Source of the DNA: Monodelphis domestica
Taxonomy: Eukaryota > Chordata > Mammalia > Didelphimorphia > Didelphidae
Assembly (NCBI RefSeq): GCF_027887165.1
Contig: NC_077227.1
Location: 442,759,895 to 442,823,894 of the forward strand
Reading direction: 5' to 3'
DNA length: 64,000 nt
Below, in pieces: positions 48,625-62,687 of the stretch. Numbering within the stretch: the stretch's first letter is position 1; each line of letters opens with the position of its first letter. The position numbers were made by a program, and so were the translations under genes. The notes below the pieces were generated by a model. It saw only the letters and a program-made list of their open reading frames with translations, had not been told where the DNA came from and ran no database searches.

Positions 48625-48720
48625 TAAAGCTTTAGCAGGGTCAAGTACAACTTGACAATGATCATATAGCTAGTAATTACTTAAGTCATCACTTGAAACC
48701 ACGTCTTTTGCTGAATGAGG
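48625..48720 (-). mobile_element. MIR-like fragment, antisense
   Basis: 'aatgatcatatagctagtaa' and 'cacttgaaaccacgtc' fit a reversed MIR core. Weak. Confidence 0.4.
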
Positions 48721-49494
48721 TATTAAATTAGATCATTACTGTAACATGCCCACCTGAGAGCCCATACCATTGTTTCTGTGAGAAAATACATACTAAGTTG
48801 CAAATAATTGGTTTATAAAATTCTTGGGTGAGACACAGCTGGTTCATTCATTAGTTGGAGATTAACTTTGTATTTCTAGTAGATAGGTATCTGGATTTTA
48901 TATCTCTGTTTCTAAGTCTCAAGCTATCAAACTTTGATATATGCTGTACTATTATATGATGCCCAGGGATAAATGCAAAACTTATTTGATTTGAATTTTT
49001 TGGATTTGTATTTTTCAGAGGCATTGGGATCTTTTTAAAGTCCAATCATAACAGAGAAACTAAGTCTTTTATAATTTATTTTCAAATATTTTCAAATCTC
49101 TGCTTACAAATGAGAGGAAATTATAACTGTAGATAACATATTTAGTCATGATAAGTTGCTAAATGTCTTTTAATGGTATTTGTAGCTTCTTTGAATGTAT
49201 TTTGAATCAATTAACACTGTTGTCACAACTGGTACTCCTATAATTTGTGGTGAAAATATTACTTTTAGTTTTCTTTCTCATTTGCTGCTATTTTTCATTT
49301 TCCCTTGGTTCTCTCTACTAGTAGCTAAATAGACAATTCACTTTCCATTTAAGTAATTATCTCATATTCTTAATTCTTAGATTGCATAGATTTTTCATTT
49401 TTAATTAACATGGCAAAGTTTGCAAGGTAAAAATTTACATATAATTATTTATAAGACCATAATAACAAATGTAGGTTTAGAACAACTCTTAGAT

Positions 49495-49870
49495 GTCATC
49501 TAGCCTAGTTCCCATTTTTCAGATGATAAGGCCAAGGCTCCAAAAAGTAAGTGACTTATGTATGGTCATACAAGTGGTAAAATGTCAGATCTGGGATTTG
49601 AACTTTTAGAACCTTCTTACAGGTTATACATTTTATAAGTGAGCACAATTACAAGACTTAAGGGACAGAGAAACACATTTGCCAAAAACTACAGAGAATT
49701 TTTATAAACTGCAATTAAAATATATCATTTTTTTTGGTAGTAGATAGCATAGGACTTGATTTCAGATGATCTGGGTTTGAGGAAATGACTCAAAAACTTC
49801 TTTTTTCTCACTGTTCTCTTCTCTAACCATCAATTTTCTCATCTATAAAATGGAGTTCCTTTTTGTACTT
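49495..49870. mobile_element. Two MIR-like fragments (antisense then sense)
   Basis: 49495-49620 shows 'taagtgacttatgtatggtc' and 'cagatctgggatttgaac' (reverse of MIR). 49740-49870 shows 'cagatgatctgggtttgagg' and 'ttttctcatctataaaatgg' (sense MIR). Confidence 0.5.
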
Positions 49871-51204
49871 CTTGCCTCATAACCTGTTTATGAAGAAATT
49901 GCTCCATAATATATAAACTGCTGTAGAGTTTTAAGCAATGCTTATTATTCATCTTGTTGTCAAAGATGAAGAGTATATACCTTTCTTAAGTTCTTTTTTT
50001 GAAGTCTCCTATCTTCTGGATCAATATAATTTGTTTATATTTGAATATGAAGCCTTCACATCCATTTATACACTTTTTCCTAGAGATATTTTATCATCAA
50101 TATGTAGATTTTTTAAAACTCTATAGCCCACACAATTATTTCTTTTTCTCTTTTCCCCCTTAGTCATTTATCAAACTTAACTTTCTAATCAATTTGTTTC
50201 TGAATTACCATAAATACATAGGTTTCCCATGCAAAGATACACTCTAACTATTATTTAAATTCCCCAAGCTTAGTTGAAACAGCTGTAGATGAAGTCAAAA
50301 GAGGATGAACGTATGAGAATGTGAATAATTGGGTAATCTAAGTATGGAAGATTCTTAACAGTTTTATGTTATTTTTTCACTGACAATTCATTTGATAACA
50401 TGTCATTTCAAGTGCTTAACTTACATTCCCTCTGGATCTTATAGACTTCTTCAGCAAAAAATAAGATGAATATTTTTAGCATTCTTAGTTTATTGAAATT
50501 ATATTTGAGTATATGGTTTTGTCATGATCCCTCTAAAATTGGTTATATGTTATGCTTGAAGAGAATTATAAATCATTGTTATGATAAAATTAATGAATTT
50601 TATTTGGGATTCATTCAGATAATAAATATTCATTGCTGATTTGCTGAGTTTAATTGCACTATTTTGCCTCAATTGACAGAAATATTCCATTAATTTTATA
50701 TTCTTACCCATTATTATTATTAATACATCATTATTCATAATTGATTGCCAAGGTGAAAAATAAAGAATAAGCTTTCTAGCAGACTTTATACTGATGTATT
50801 TATAATACCTTAATGATGAGTTTGACAAATCTCAAGAAATTATACATATATGCATGTATATGTAGTACCCCCAAATCTTAGTGAAGCTAAGATATACCTA
50901 AAATAAAATATGTGTATGTACCAACATACAACTTCAAAATTTAGAATTCAGAAACTTTTAATATGTATCTTAAATGATTGCTTTTCTTGGTATTATTGAG
51001 TGATGCTGAGTAATATTGAACCAAATTAGAAATCAATCCCGGTTGCCTATTTTTTTTTTTTACTTCAGAAACCACAGATTAACATTATATTTGATTGCAA
51101 TTTTGGAAATTTTGTTAACTATTTCCATGTTATATTTTAACTTGTTTCTAACATTCAGGAGTAGGTAATCAGTTTCACATCTCTGGAGTAGGAGGTAGAA
51201 GAAG

Positions 51205-51320
51205 GAATACTTTGGGAACAGTAGATCTTTGCTGCTTACCAAATGTATAGCATTCAGCAAGCCACTTAATGTCTCTGGGCCTCAGTTTTCCTATGTATGA
51301 AATGAGAAGTTTGAAATGTA
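51205..51320 (+). mobile_element. MIR-like fragment
   Basis: 'aagccacttaatgtctctgg' then 'gcctcagttttcctatgtat' and 'gaaatgagaag' are the MIR core and tail. Confidence 0.6.
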
Positions 51321-51321
51321 G

Positions 51322-51486
51322 CAGTGGTGTCAAACTCAAATAAAAATGGATCCCTTTGGGCCAGATATGGGCTTAGAAAACCACAAATTAACATTATTTA
51401 AGTTTTATTGTATTGCTATATATTTTACTAAATATTTTCCAGTTATACTTTATGTTGGTCAGAGCACCCTGAATTTGATACCTTTA
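51322..51486 (+). mobile_element. hAT-like MITE (non-autonomous DNA transposon)
   Basis: It starts CAGTGGTGTCAAACTC and ends GAATTTGATACCTTTA. These are imperfect terminal inverted repeats about 16 bp long around a 165-bp AT-rich body that includes 'gggccagatatgggcttaga'. This is the CAGNGGTGTCAAACTC type of hAT end. An 8-bp duplication is not visible. Confidence 0.6.
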
Positions 51487-53074
51487 GACTAGATCTCTAA
51501 GAATTATTTTTGGATCATCTGATCTTAACAACATAGACTTAATATGTCTTGTCTCTTAAGAAATATTAATATTATTTTTCTCATATTTCTGAACCACTAG
51601 TAACTTCTTTTAGTTTAATTAATCCTATAATGGAATCCTTACCTGACATTAACCAATTTATTTCTTTTCAGTTGATTTGGATGTTACTTATATAGTTTTA
51701 CATAGTTAGGCAGCTAGAGATTTGGAGAACAAAAAAGTAAATTAGACTTTTTTGTTTATATATAAAATATTTTTAACAATTTACATTTTAATATTATTGA
51801 ATAACATTTGACATTTTAAAAGGATTCCAATTAGTGATATGATAAGTAGAGTCAGACTATATATCTTAACAGTAATGCCTTTTTTGTTTTTACAATGATC
51901 ATTTTTGTTTTTACTATGAACAATTTTCCAATTCAATCAAATTCTATTGAAACATGAATATATTTAAGTTTATTGCATTTTTAGATATCTTAGGAAAGCC
52001 TTCATTTTTTCTAATTCAAATTTTATGTCTTTTCTTTTTTCTTTTTTTGAAGGTCTTCAATTTTCATGTGTGTTAAAAATCTTTTCAAATGTTCTGATTA
52101 CAGAGGTAAAGACTGAATACTTCTGTGAGAAAATAAACATTTTCTGAATTTATAGCCTCAGAGTAATGTATTGACTTGAGGAAAATATTGTTATATAAAT
52201 TTAATAATGTTAAAAGCTTTCATCAGTTTTGAGATTATCCATTCTGGTTACATTGTCTCATTTCTGAGGAAATCACAGAAAGAATTTAGGTTAATCTGAT
52301 ATTCTTCAATTTCATATTCACAGAATAGAATAAAAATCTTCAAAATAACAAAGATGAAAAGCTAGTCAATAGTGAAAATTGTAATTTGAGGTGACTAGAT
52401 ATGAATCATTTTCAAGATTAAAAATTGCTACTTTTATAATTTGCTATATTCACAATGTGATTTTTATGTCTCAGGTAATGCAGTCAATTTAACATGCTTG
52501 TTGAGGTCTCCTTTAATGATATCAATGCCATCTTGTCCTCCAATTTGGCATCTTGTTGAAGCATGAAGTTTTTTGTTTCTGTGGTGTATGTTTGTTTCCA
52601 TTCTAAAACTTTTTTATGCTGGTTAACATTTTCATGCTAAAAGAATTTTGATAATTCTCATTAAATTAAAAAGGTTATACATTAAATATCATAGTTAAGT
52701 AGTATAGTACTATTAGTGACAGAAGTACAAACTGGAAATTGTTTTATAGAAATTATTCATCTACAGTGAATCATGTAAAAATTTCTAAATGTAAAATGTA
52801 AAAATTTTCATGCTTAGATAACATGAAATATAGTATTGTAAAGGATAATTATGTTCATCAGCATAAATTTTTTACTTCTTTAAGCTAGGAAAATCTTAAG
52901 GCTGGCATTATTAAGGTGATAGTGAGGAAGAGTAATTTTGAAAAACTCGTTATTAATTCATATTGGAAAATAAAAGAAATAGAAATCATCTTTTCAAGCT
53001 TTGCAAATGAAAACAATATTTGACTTCTGAAATAAAATGTAATGAAAATACTTTTGTTCAAAAGTAAGTGCTGG

Positions 53075-53220
53075 ATTTAGAACCAGAGGACCTGAAATTT
53101 CTGGTCTTTTCATGTATGCCTTATATAACCTTGGGTTAATTATTTAAATTATTTGGGTCTTTGTTCCTCATTTGCAAAATGAGGAAGTTTGACTAGTTAT
53201 CTTTAAATCCATCATTCTCT
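53075..53220 (+). mobile_element. MIR-like fragment
   Basis: 'ggatttagaaccagaggacc', 'aaccttgggttaattattt' and 'tttgcaaaatgagg' follow the MIR layout. Confidence 0.55.
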
Positions 53221-53929
53221 GGTCACATTCACATGAAAAATATATTAAATTAAGAAAATGGCTTGATTGAGTGTTCAGAAATCCTTGAGAGACTTTCTTT
53301 GTCTTAGGTTTTTATCTCTTTTTTTTAGATTGATACTTGAGAATTTAAGACCTTTTTTACATTTCAGTTTATAATAGAGAGGATCACTTCTAAGCCTTTG
53401 ACTTGTTGTTTCATACTAATAAGTCATCTCTGTGTTAGTCAAAGCTATATAAAAAGAAAAAACTTGTGTAAAGGACAAATGCACTAAGAGCTTGATAGTC
53501 TAAACAATTCATTTCCTTAGCTTACATTGATAAAGTACAATATTCAATATCTGGCTTAAGAAACAACTTCATGATTTTTTAAAAAAAAATTTATTTAGTC
53601 AATTTAGAACATTATTCCTTGGTTACAAGAATCATATTCTATCCTTCCCTCCCCTATCCCAACCCTTCCTGTAGCCTATGTGCAATTCCACTGGGTATTT
53701 ACATGTGTCCTTGATCAGAACCTATTTCCATGTTGTTGATGTTTGCACTGAGATGTTCATTTAGAATCTATATCCCCAGTCATATCCCCCTCAACCAATG
53801 TAGTCAAGCAGTTGTTTTTCTTCAGTGTTTCTACTCACACAGATTTTCTTCTTAATGGGGATAGTGTTCTTTCTCACAGAACCCTCTGGGTTGTTCAGGA
53901 TCCCTGCACTGCAACTAATGGAGTCGATT

Positions 53930-56900
53930 GTACCACAATGTATCAGGCTCTGTGTACAATGTTCTCCTGGTTCTGCTTCTTTAGCTCTGCATCAATTCTT
54001 GGAGGTCATTCCAGTTCACATGGAATAACTCCAGTTTATTATTTCCCTGAGCACAATAGTATTCCATCACCAACATATACTACAATTTGTTTAGTTATTC
54101 CCGAATTGAAGGGCATCCCTTCATTTTCCAATTTTTTGACACCACAAAGAGCACGGCTACGAATATTCTTGTACATGTCTTTTTCCTTATTATCTCTTTG
54201 GGGTACAAACCCAGCAGTGCTATGGCTGGATCAAAGGGCAGACAGTCTTTTAGAGCCCTTTGGGCCTAGTTCCAAATTGCCCTCCAGAATGGTTAGATCA
54301 ATTCACTCCTCCACCAGCAATGCATTAATGTCCCAACTTTGCCACATCCCCTCCAGCATTTATCACTTTCCGTTGCTGTCATGTTAGCCAATCTGCTAGG
54401 TGTGAGGTGATACCTCAGAGTTGTTTTGATTTGCATGTCTCTGATTATAAGAGATGTAGAACACTTTTTCATGTTCTTATTAATAGTTTTGATTTCTTTA
54501 ACTGAAAACTGCCTATTCATGTCCCTTGCCCATTCATCAATTGGAGAATGGCTTGAGTTTTGGTACAATTGCTCTTTATAAATTTGAGTAATTAGACCTT
54601 TGTCAAAGGTTTTTGTAATGAATATTGTTTCCCAATTTGTTACTTCTCTTCTAATTTTGGTTCCTGTTTGTACAAAAACTTTTAAATTTGATATAATCAA
54701 AATTATTTATTTTACATTTTGTGATTTTTTTTCTAACATTTGCTTGACTTTAAAACCTTTCTTTTCCCAAAGTCCTGACATGTATACTATTCTGTGTTCA
54801 TGTAATTTACTTATAGTTTTCATCTTTATGTTCAAGTCATTCACCCATTCTGTGTTTATCTTGGTGTAGGATGTGAGATGTTGATCCAAACTTAATCTCT
54901 CCCATACTGTCTTCCAATTTTCCGAGCAGTTTTTATCAAATAGTGGGTTTTGGTCCCCAAAAGTGGGATCTTTGGGCTTATCATAGACTGTCCTGCTGAG
55001 GTAATTTAACCCAAGTCTATTCCATTGATCCTCCTTTCTGTCTCTTAGAAAGTACCAAATTGTTTTGATGACCACTGCTTTATAGGATAATTTGAGATCT
55101 GTGACTGCAAGGCCACCTTCCTTCACATTTTTTTTCCATGATTTCCCTGGATATCTTTGATCTTTTGTTCCTCCAAATGAACTTTGGTATGTTTTTTTCT
55201 AATTCAGTAAAAAAAGTTTTTTGTTAATTCGGTGGGTATGGTACTAAATAAGTAAATAAGATTGGATAGGATGGTCATTTTTATTATGTTAGCTCATTCT
55301 AACCATAAGCAATTAATGTTCTTCCAATTATTTAGATCTAGTTTTAATTGTGTGGAAAGTGTTTTGTATTTGTTTTCATATAGTTCCTATGTTTGTCTCA
55401 GCAGATAGATTCCCAAGTATTTTATATTGTCTAGTGTGATTTTAAATGGAATTTTTCTTTCTAATTCTTGCTGCTGAGATGGATTGGAGATATATAGAAA
55501 TGCTGATGACTTATACGGGTTTATTTTGTATCCTGTGACTTTGCTAAAGTTGTTGATTATTTCGACTAGCTTTTTAGTTGATTCTCTAGGATTCTTTAAG
55601 TAGACCATCATATCATCCCCAAAGAGTGGTAGATTGGTCTCCTCATTGCCAATTTTAATACCTTCAATTTCTTTTTCTTCTCTAATTGCTACTGCTAGTG
55701 TTTCTAGTACAGTGTTAAATAATAGAGGTGATAATGGGCATCCTTGTTTTACTCCTGATCTTATTGGGAAGGCATCTAGTTTATCCCCATTGCAAATGAT
55801 GTTTGCTGATAGTTTTAGGCAAATACTGTTTATTATTTTTAGGAAAAGACCTTCTATTCCTATACTTTCTAGTGTTTTCAGTGAGAATAAATGTTATATT
55901 TTGTCAAAGGCTTTTTCTGCATCTTTTGAGATAATCATGTGGTTTTTGTCAGTTTGTTTATTGATATGGTCAATTATGTGTACAGTTTTCCTAATATTGA
56001 ACCATCCTTGCATTCCTGTTATAAATCCCACCTGACCATAAGGAATAATCCTCATGATGACTTGCTGGAGTCTTTTCGCTAGTGTTCTATTTAAGATTTT
56101 TGCATCTAGGTTCATTAAGGAGATCGGTCTATAGTTTTCTTTCTCTGTTTTTGACCTGCCTGACTTTGGAATAAGTACCATATTTGTGTCATAAAAGAAG
56201 TTTGGTAGAACTCCCTCTTAGCTTATTCTGTCAAATAGTTTGTATAATATTGGGATTAGTTGTTCTTTGAATGTTTGATAGAATTCACTTGTGAATCCAT
56301 CAGGCCCTGGTGATTTTTTCTTAGGGAGTTCTTTGATGCCTTGTTCAATTTCTTTTTCTGATATGGGATTATTTAAGAATTCTTTTCCTTCTTCTGTTAA
56401 TCTAGGCAATTTATATTTTTGTAAATATTATCCATATCACCTAGATTGCCATATTTCTTGCCATATAATTAGGCAAAGTAGTTTTTAATGATTTCCTTAA
56501 TTTCCTCTTCATTGGAGGTGAGGTCTCCCTTTTCATCTATGATACTATTAATTTGGTTTTCTTCTTTCCTTTTTTAATTAGATTGACCAGTGCTTTGTCT
56601 GTTTTGTTTGTTTTTTCAAAATACCAGCTTCTAGTCTTATTTATTAGTTCAATAGTTCTTTCACTTTTGTTTTTATTAATTTCTCCCTTAATTTTTAGGG
56701 TCTCTAATTTAATTTTCATCTAGGGATTTTTTATTTGTTTCCTTTCAAGTTTTTTGATTTGCATGTCCAATGCATTGACCTCTGCCCTCCCTAATTTGTT
56801 AACATATGCACTCAAGGATATAAATTTCCTCCTGAGTACTGCTTTGGCTAAATCCCATAGATTTTGAAAGGATGTCTCATCATTGTTTCTATGATTTGTT

Positions 56901-57199
56901 CTCTAACTGAATTTGGAGAATCATATTATTTAATTTCCAATTCATTTTTATTTACCTCTCCATGTTCTCTTACTAATTATTATTTTATTGCATCATGATT
57001 TGAAAAGGTTGCATTTATTATTTCTGTTTTTCTACATTTGTTTGCCATGTTTTTATGCCCTAGTACATTGTCAGTCTTTGTGAATGTATCACGTGCTACT
57101 GAAAAGAAGGTGTATTCCATTTTGTCCCTATTTAATTTTCTCCATATTTCTATTAACTTTAATTTTTCTAAGATTTCATTCACATCTCTTACCTCTTCC

Positions 57200-57230
<31 letters not shown>

Positions 57231-57720
57231 TTTTATTTATCTAAATTTGATAGTGGTAGGTTCAGGTTTCCCACTAGTATAGTTTTACTATCTATTTCCT
57301 CCTTCAATTCCATTAGTTTCTCCATTAGAAAGTTGGGTGCTATACCATTTGGTGCATACATGTTGATTATTGATATTTCCTCATTGTCTATACTGCCTTT
57401 TATCAGGATGTATTTACCTTCCCTATCCCTTTTAATCAGATCGATTTTTACTTTGGCTTTGTCAGATATCATGATTGCAATTCTTGCCTTCTTTCTATTA
57501 GCTGAGGCCCAATAGGTTTCACTCCAACCTTTTATTCTAACCTTGTGAGTGTCTATCCACCTCAAGTGTGTTTCTTTCAGACAACATATGATGGGGTTTT
57601 GATTTCTAGTCCACTCTCCTATTTTTTTGTTTTGTGGGTGAGTTCATCCCATTCACATTCAAGGTTATGATTGCCACTTATGTATTCCCCAGCATTTTAA
57701 TATCCTCTCCTAGTTCTGTC
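53930..57720 (-). pseudogene. L1 copy 3 ORF2, broken
   Basis: The endonuclease block at 57233-57565 retains ISDKAKVKIDLIKRDREGKY and NMYAPNG, but the usual GD of the GDxN catalytic block reads GN (VGNLNLPLS). The reverse-transcriptase part (55387-56181) keeps [28 protein letters not shown] and FGDDMMVYL with both Asp residues, in broken frames. The C-terminal Cys/His knuckle CWRGCGKVGTLMHCWW is intact at 54293-54700. A (TTTA)n expansion (57200-57240) and several frameshifts interrupt the frame. Confidence 0.9.
57200..57240. repeat. (TTTA)n microsatellite in L1 copy 3
   Basis: About ten TTTA units within the endonuclease region, absent at the same place in the other two L1 copies. Confidence 0.95.
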
Positions 57721-58387
57721 CTTTCTTCTTTTGCTATATCCTTTTAAACCAGTGGTTTGCTTTTGATCAGTCCCCCTAATCCCTGCCCTTAATAAGCTTC
57801 CCTTCCTTCCCCCTCCCTTTTTGCTCCCATCATATATTTTTTAGGGTCTGTTAAGTTTCCTCCCCCCTCTCCTTTCCTCCCTTTTTGTACTACCTTCCCC
57901 CCTAACCCCCTTAGTTTTCCCTTCTTACTTTCCCTGTAGGGTAAGATAGAATTCAATACCCCAATGGATCTAGATGCTCTTTCCTCTCAGAATTGATTTC
58001 ATTGAGAGTAAGATTTAAGTATTACCTATTAGCACACTCTTCCTCTCTTTCTTATAATAGTATTCTTCCCCTCCCCTTCCCATGTGTATCTTTGTGTGAT
58101 AAAGATTATCCTATTTATTTTATTTCTTCAAGTATCTATTGGTGCCATCTTTGATTTCCCCCACACTTTTTCTTTTCTTGCATATCATCTTATAGCACTT
58201 ATTACCCCAATCTCTTCCTGTGAATGATTCCTCTAAATACTGTAATATTGAATATAATTTTTGAGAGTTACAAATAACATTTTCCCCATATACTAATATA
58301 AGAAATTTGATCTTATTGATGCCCTTAAAGAAGAAAGTTTGAACAAAAAAACCATTTTTTCCCCTTTTCCCTCTCTTATTTACCTTT

Positions 58388-59335
58388 TCATGTTTCTCTT
58401 GATTTTTGTGTTTGGATATCAAACTTTCCACTTAGTTCTGGTCTTTTCTTTACAAATACTTGGAAATTTTCTATGTTGAATGCCCATACTCTCCCCTGGA
58501 AGTATATGCTTGCAAGTCCTCTCTCTCTCCATGCCTCTACCACAAAGTATATAGCCAGTTTTGATGGATAGGTTATCCTTGGTTGAAGACCCAATTCTCT
58601 TGCCTTTCTAAATGTCACATTTCAAGACTTGTGGTCCTTCTGTGTGGAAGCTGCCAGGTCTTGGGTAATCCTCATTGGTGTTCCTTGATATCTGAATTAT
58701 TTCTTTTTTTGATATTTGCAAAATTTTCTCCTTAGCTTGGATGCTCTTGAATTTGGCAATACATTCCTGGGAGTTGTCTTTTAAAGATTTAGTGTAGAGG
58801 GTATTCTATGAACTCTTTCTATTTTGCCCCCTTGTTCAAGAACATCAGGGCAGTTTTCTTGGATAATTTCTTGTAGTATGATATTTTTGGATTTTTAAGT
58901 AGATCAGTGATTCTCAAATTTGTCTCTTCCGGTTCTGTTTTCCTGATGATATTTTATGTTTTCTTCTATTTTGTCAGGCTTTTGACTTTGCTTTATTAAT
59001 TCTTGTTGTTTTGCAAGGTCATTGGCTTCCAATTGCCCAATTCTGGACTCATAGGACTGATTTTCTGCTATAATCTTTTGATTTTTCTTTTCCGTTTGGT
59101 CTATCCTGCTTTTCCTGGCTTCTAGCTATTTCTCTGAATGGGAGTTTTTGTCCTTTATACTATTATTTTCTTTTTGAACTATTTCCTACTTTTCTTGCCC
59201 AAAGGTTTCCATCTTTTTGATAAGCTCCAATTTAAATTCTTCAGGAAATTGTGGACAATTTCTAGTTTTTGGAAGGTTTTGATGCATTTATTTGGATTTC
59301 CTCTTCTATTTACTCTGTAGCCTGCATTTTTCCTC
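58388..59335 (-). pseudogene. L1 copy 3 ORF1, decayed, with 45-bp insertion
   Basis: The C-terminal domain at 58388-58618 (KARELGLQPRITYPSKL, FQGRVWAFNIENFQVF) is interrupted after SKLAIYF by 15 extra codons. The inserted 45 bp are bracketed by AAGTATAT at 58500-58507 and 58545-58552. The coiled-coil and RRM parts upstream are visible only as broken frames. Confidence 0.75.
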
Positions 59336-60087
59336 CATAAAAAATTTACAGGGTCAACCCATTCTTCTTGTTTTTCTTGGTGGTGGGAAGTTGTTGTTCC
59401 TGGTCACTTTTTCCCATTACTGTGGTGGTTTTTCCTGCCATTTCCAGTTAGAAATCTGAGTGAGATGGGCAGGCTCTCTGTGTATGGAGCTAAGGAGCAA
59501 GAATTTTGGCTGAGGCCACCTCTTGAGTCTCTGCAGCTTCTGCTGTTTGCTGCCCCTGCTGGCACCCATGGTCTACACTTCTCAGCCTGCTGGGACCTCA
59601 GGACTATCTGCTCTTAGGGGTAAGCCCTCAGTGGTCTAAGTCTGCTACCAAGGACCCAAAAGTGCCCCTCACTCACTCCAGAGGTGCCCCTCACTCTCTC
59701 ATTGAATGTAGCGCACTGATTCTGACTCTGCCTCTGTAGGTGGGGTGGGGGAAGATGGATCAACTCGTGTTTTGGTGGGAGCTTTTTCACCTCCTTATGA
59801 TCTGGAAATGCCCATATCCTACATACCTTCAATGCTGTGCCCTAGTCTAGGGTCCCTTCATTCATATGAATTTGGGTTTTTTCGGCTTTTTGAGGTAGTC
59901 TGTATTGGTATGTGGTGAGTAGAGTAGTAGTCCTGTGTCTAGACTACCGCCATGCTTACCTGGAAGTATCCAACTTCGTGTTTTGATACAGTGTTTTTGT
60001 CATTAAAATGATGAAATAGTTCTTATTGTTTAGGAAGTTAAATTCTGCTGTTGTGTTCAAATGGGTGGTTATGTAATAGGTAAACAG

Positions 60088-60932
<845 letters not shown>

Positions 60933-60959
60933 AAAGACAGGCATATTTATGATTATTAG

Positions 60960-61270
60960 AAGGGGAGATCACTCACATTTCTGGGTTTAGGTAGGGAGAA
61001 TAAGAAAAGATTACCCTATAGAGAGATGGCACATGATTTGAGTCTTGAAGGAAAACTCAGAATTCTTAGAGGTAGAAATGAAGAAATACTGTTATTGTCC
61101 TAAGTCTTTTAAGTTGGAGATGAAATGTCCAATTTGGGGAATAGTTACTAGGTCAATGGGATGGGTCAGTGAATAAATGAAGATGACTATCACTAAGCCT
61201 AGGAACATCAGCTAGAGCAAGTTTGTGAAGGGTTTTAAATGTAAAACTCTAAAATGTTATTCTCTAACAT
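60960..61270 (-). mobile_element. L2-like LINE fragment, antisense
   Basis: 'gtttgtgaagggttttaaatg' and 'ttaagttggagatgaaatgtcc' resemble the reverse complement of the L2 C-terminal coding/3' region. Boundaries are rough. Confidence 0.4.
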
Positions 61271-61977
61271 GTTTAACTTCAATAGAAATGATTTTTAGGG
61301 TATAACATTTCTTAAATCCATCTATCAAGTTTCATTTGATCATCTGCCTTTCCTTTTGGCTCCTTGGACTAGATTTTAACTTTCTGTCAGCATTTGACCA
61401 ATATGACGGGAATAATACCTAATTCTTCCCCCAATTTATTAGGCTAGTTTTTCCTTAAAAGGTGTTAAAACTATCACTGTAACTTGGCTAGCTAAGGGAA
61501 CTAAAGGCTCAGGCTATTGCCATTATTTTCTAGTTGCCAGAGTACAAAACCATCATGAGGAGGAGCTCTAGATTCTTTTAAATGAGTTGTTGGTGAAAAA
61601 AGATGTACAATACAGGCAAGGAACTTTCTTCAACTAAATCAGTCCTTACTGCATACCTTTGTTGAATATCTTGCCATGGCTTTATTAATTATTGAATGAC
61701 CTACTTCTGTTTCAATAATGAATATAAACTATCAAGGGGCTATCCTGAGTTAGACCCAACCCAGAACCACCTCCTTCCATCAAATATATTATTAATGTAG
61801 TGGTCGTTACTCTTTTTAAAAAGTAGCAAAGCTCTCTGTCATTGTTTTTGTTGTTGAAGAACAGTCTTCAATGATGTTTTGGTTTTCTAGCTCCTATTAC
61901 TTCTTGTTTAGCTTGCTCCTTTTTTATATTGTAATCTTAACTCTGGATTATTTATTGCTTTGAAGTCTTCATGGTGT

Positions 61978-62687
61978 TGTAGGTATTAAATTAAAGGTTG
62001 TATTAATAATATGAGAATTTGGTCACAGATTTAAAAATAATGCAGCTCAAGTCAAAATGATTTTTTATCAGTTTTATTTACATAATAGAGGTAAAGAGGG
62101 AAAGGAGTGGGATGTAAAAGAGAGTAAAAGAAAGCAGTTAACCTAACAAGCTAAATATTTGCTCTGGCACTCAGTGCTCCAGAAGCCCCAGCCATAGAGC
62201 CCAGAGGTAAATTAAGCAAGGGTTTCACTCACATGGTCTCGTCTGAGAGGGAGGTCTATCTGGTGTTAATCTCTCCGGGAAGTCAGGAAAAGAGAGTCAG
62301 GTTTTTCCACTCAGCAATCCAAAGGCCAAGGGGAGAAGATCCCGGAGTAGTCTTACCAAATACTAGAGTCCCAGGTCCAGACTGAAGAAGGAGGTCCTCC
62401 ACCAGCCTCCAAAGTCTCAAAAAAGCTTAAAGACATTGTCACCAGAAGTTGCAGCCACTTTTAAAGACCCTTCTTTGTGTTACTTCCTGTCCCTTCCTCC
62501 ACTTTACAGGAACCAAATGTAGTCTTTAAATTTGTGTAGGACTGCCCAGGGGGAAGCAAATCATTTCTGAGTTGTCACCCAATTTAGAAAGTAGGTTACA
62601 GAATTCCCTGACTTAGGAGTTAAGTACAGTGCCTGTGGCCCCTGATTCAACTTTCTAATCTCTACCTTAGTCTAACTTTTGCTCACA
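61978..62687 (-). mobile_element. Solo LTR D, related to LTRs A and C
   Basis: On the minus strand it runs from TGTGAGCAAAAG to AATACCTACA. It has ACAGGAAGTAA (complement of 62482-62490), then GTCTTTAAAAG (complement, about 62458-62468), and an AATAAAA signal (complement, near 62071). The plus-strand text 'actgcccagggggaagcaaa' parallels 'actgctcagggggcagccag' in LTR C. More diverged; the ends are inferred. Confidence 0.6.

Larger units (their letters stand above)
53575..59970 (-). mobile_element. Near-full-length L1 LINE (copy 3) with TSD, antisense to PHKB
   Basis: Minus-strand order: 5' UTR about 59340-59970, starting with an AAGCATGGCGGTAGTCTAGA-like end; ORF1 58388-59335; inter-ORF region; ORF2 about 53930-57720; 3' UTR and A-run at 53575-53590. 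The flanks CAACTTCATGATTTT (from 53564) and CAACTTCGTGTTTT (from 59971) are a plausible target-site duplication. Its inter-ORF region differs from copies 1 and 2 (no TA microsatellite), so it may belong to another subfamily. Confidence 0.92.

Noticed and set aside
53812..54387. 191-residue plus-strand frame
   Set aside because: It is the antisense shadow of the L1 ORF2 C-terminus; the same applies to plus-strand frames at 13762-14077, 15545-15733, 22616-23395, 24923-25252 and 55634-56035.
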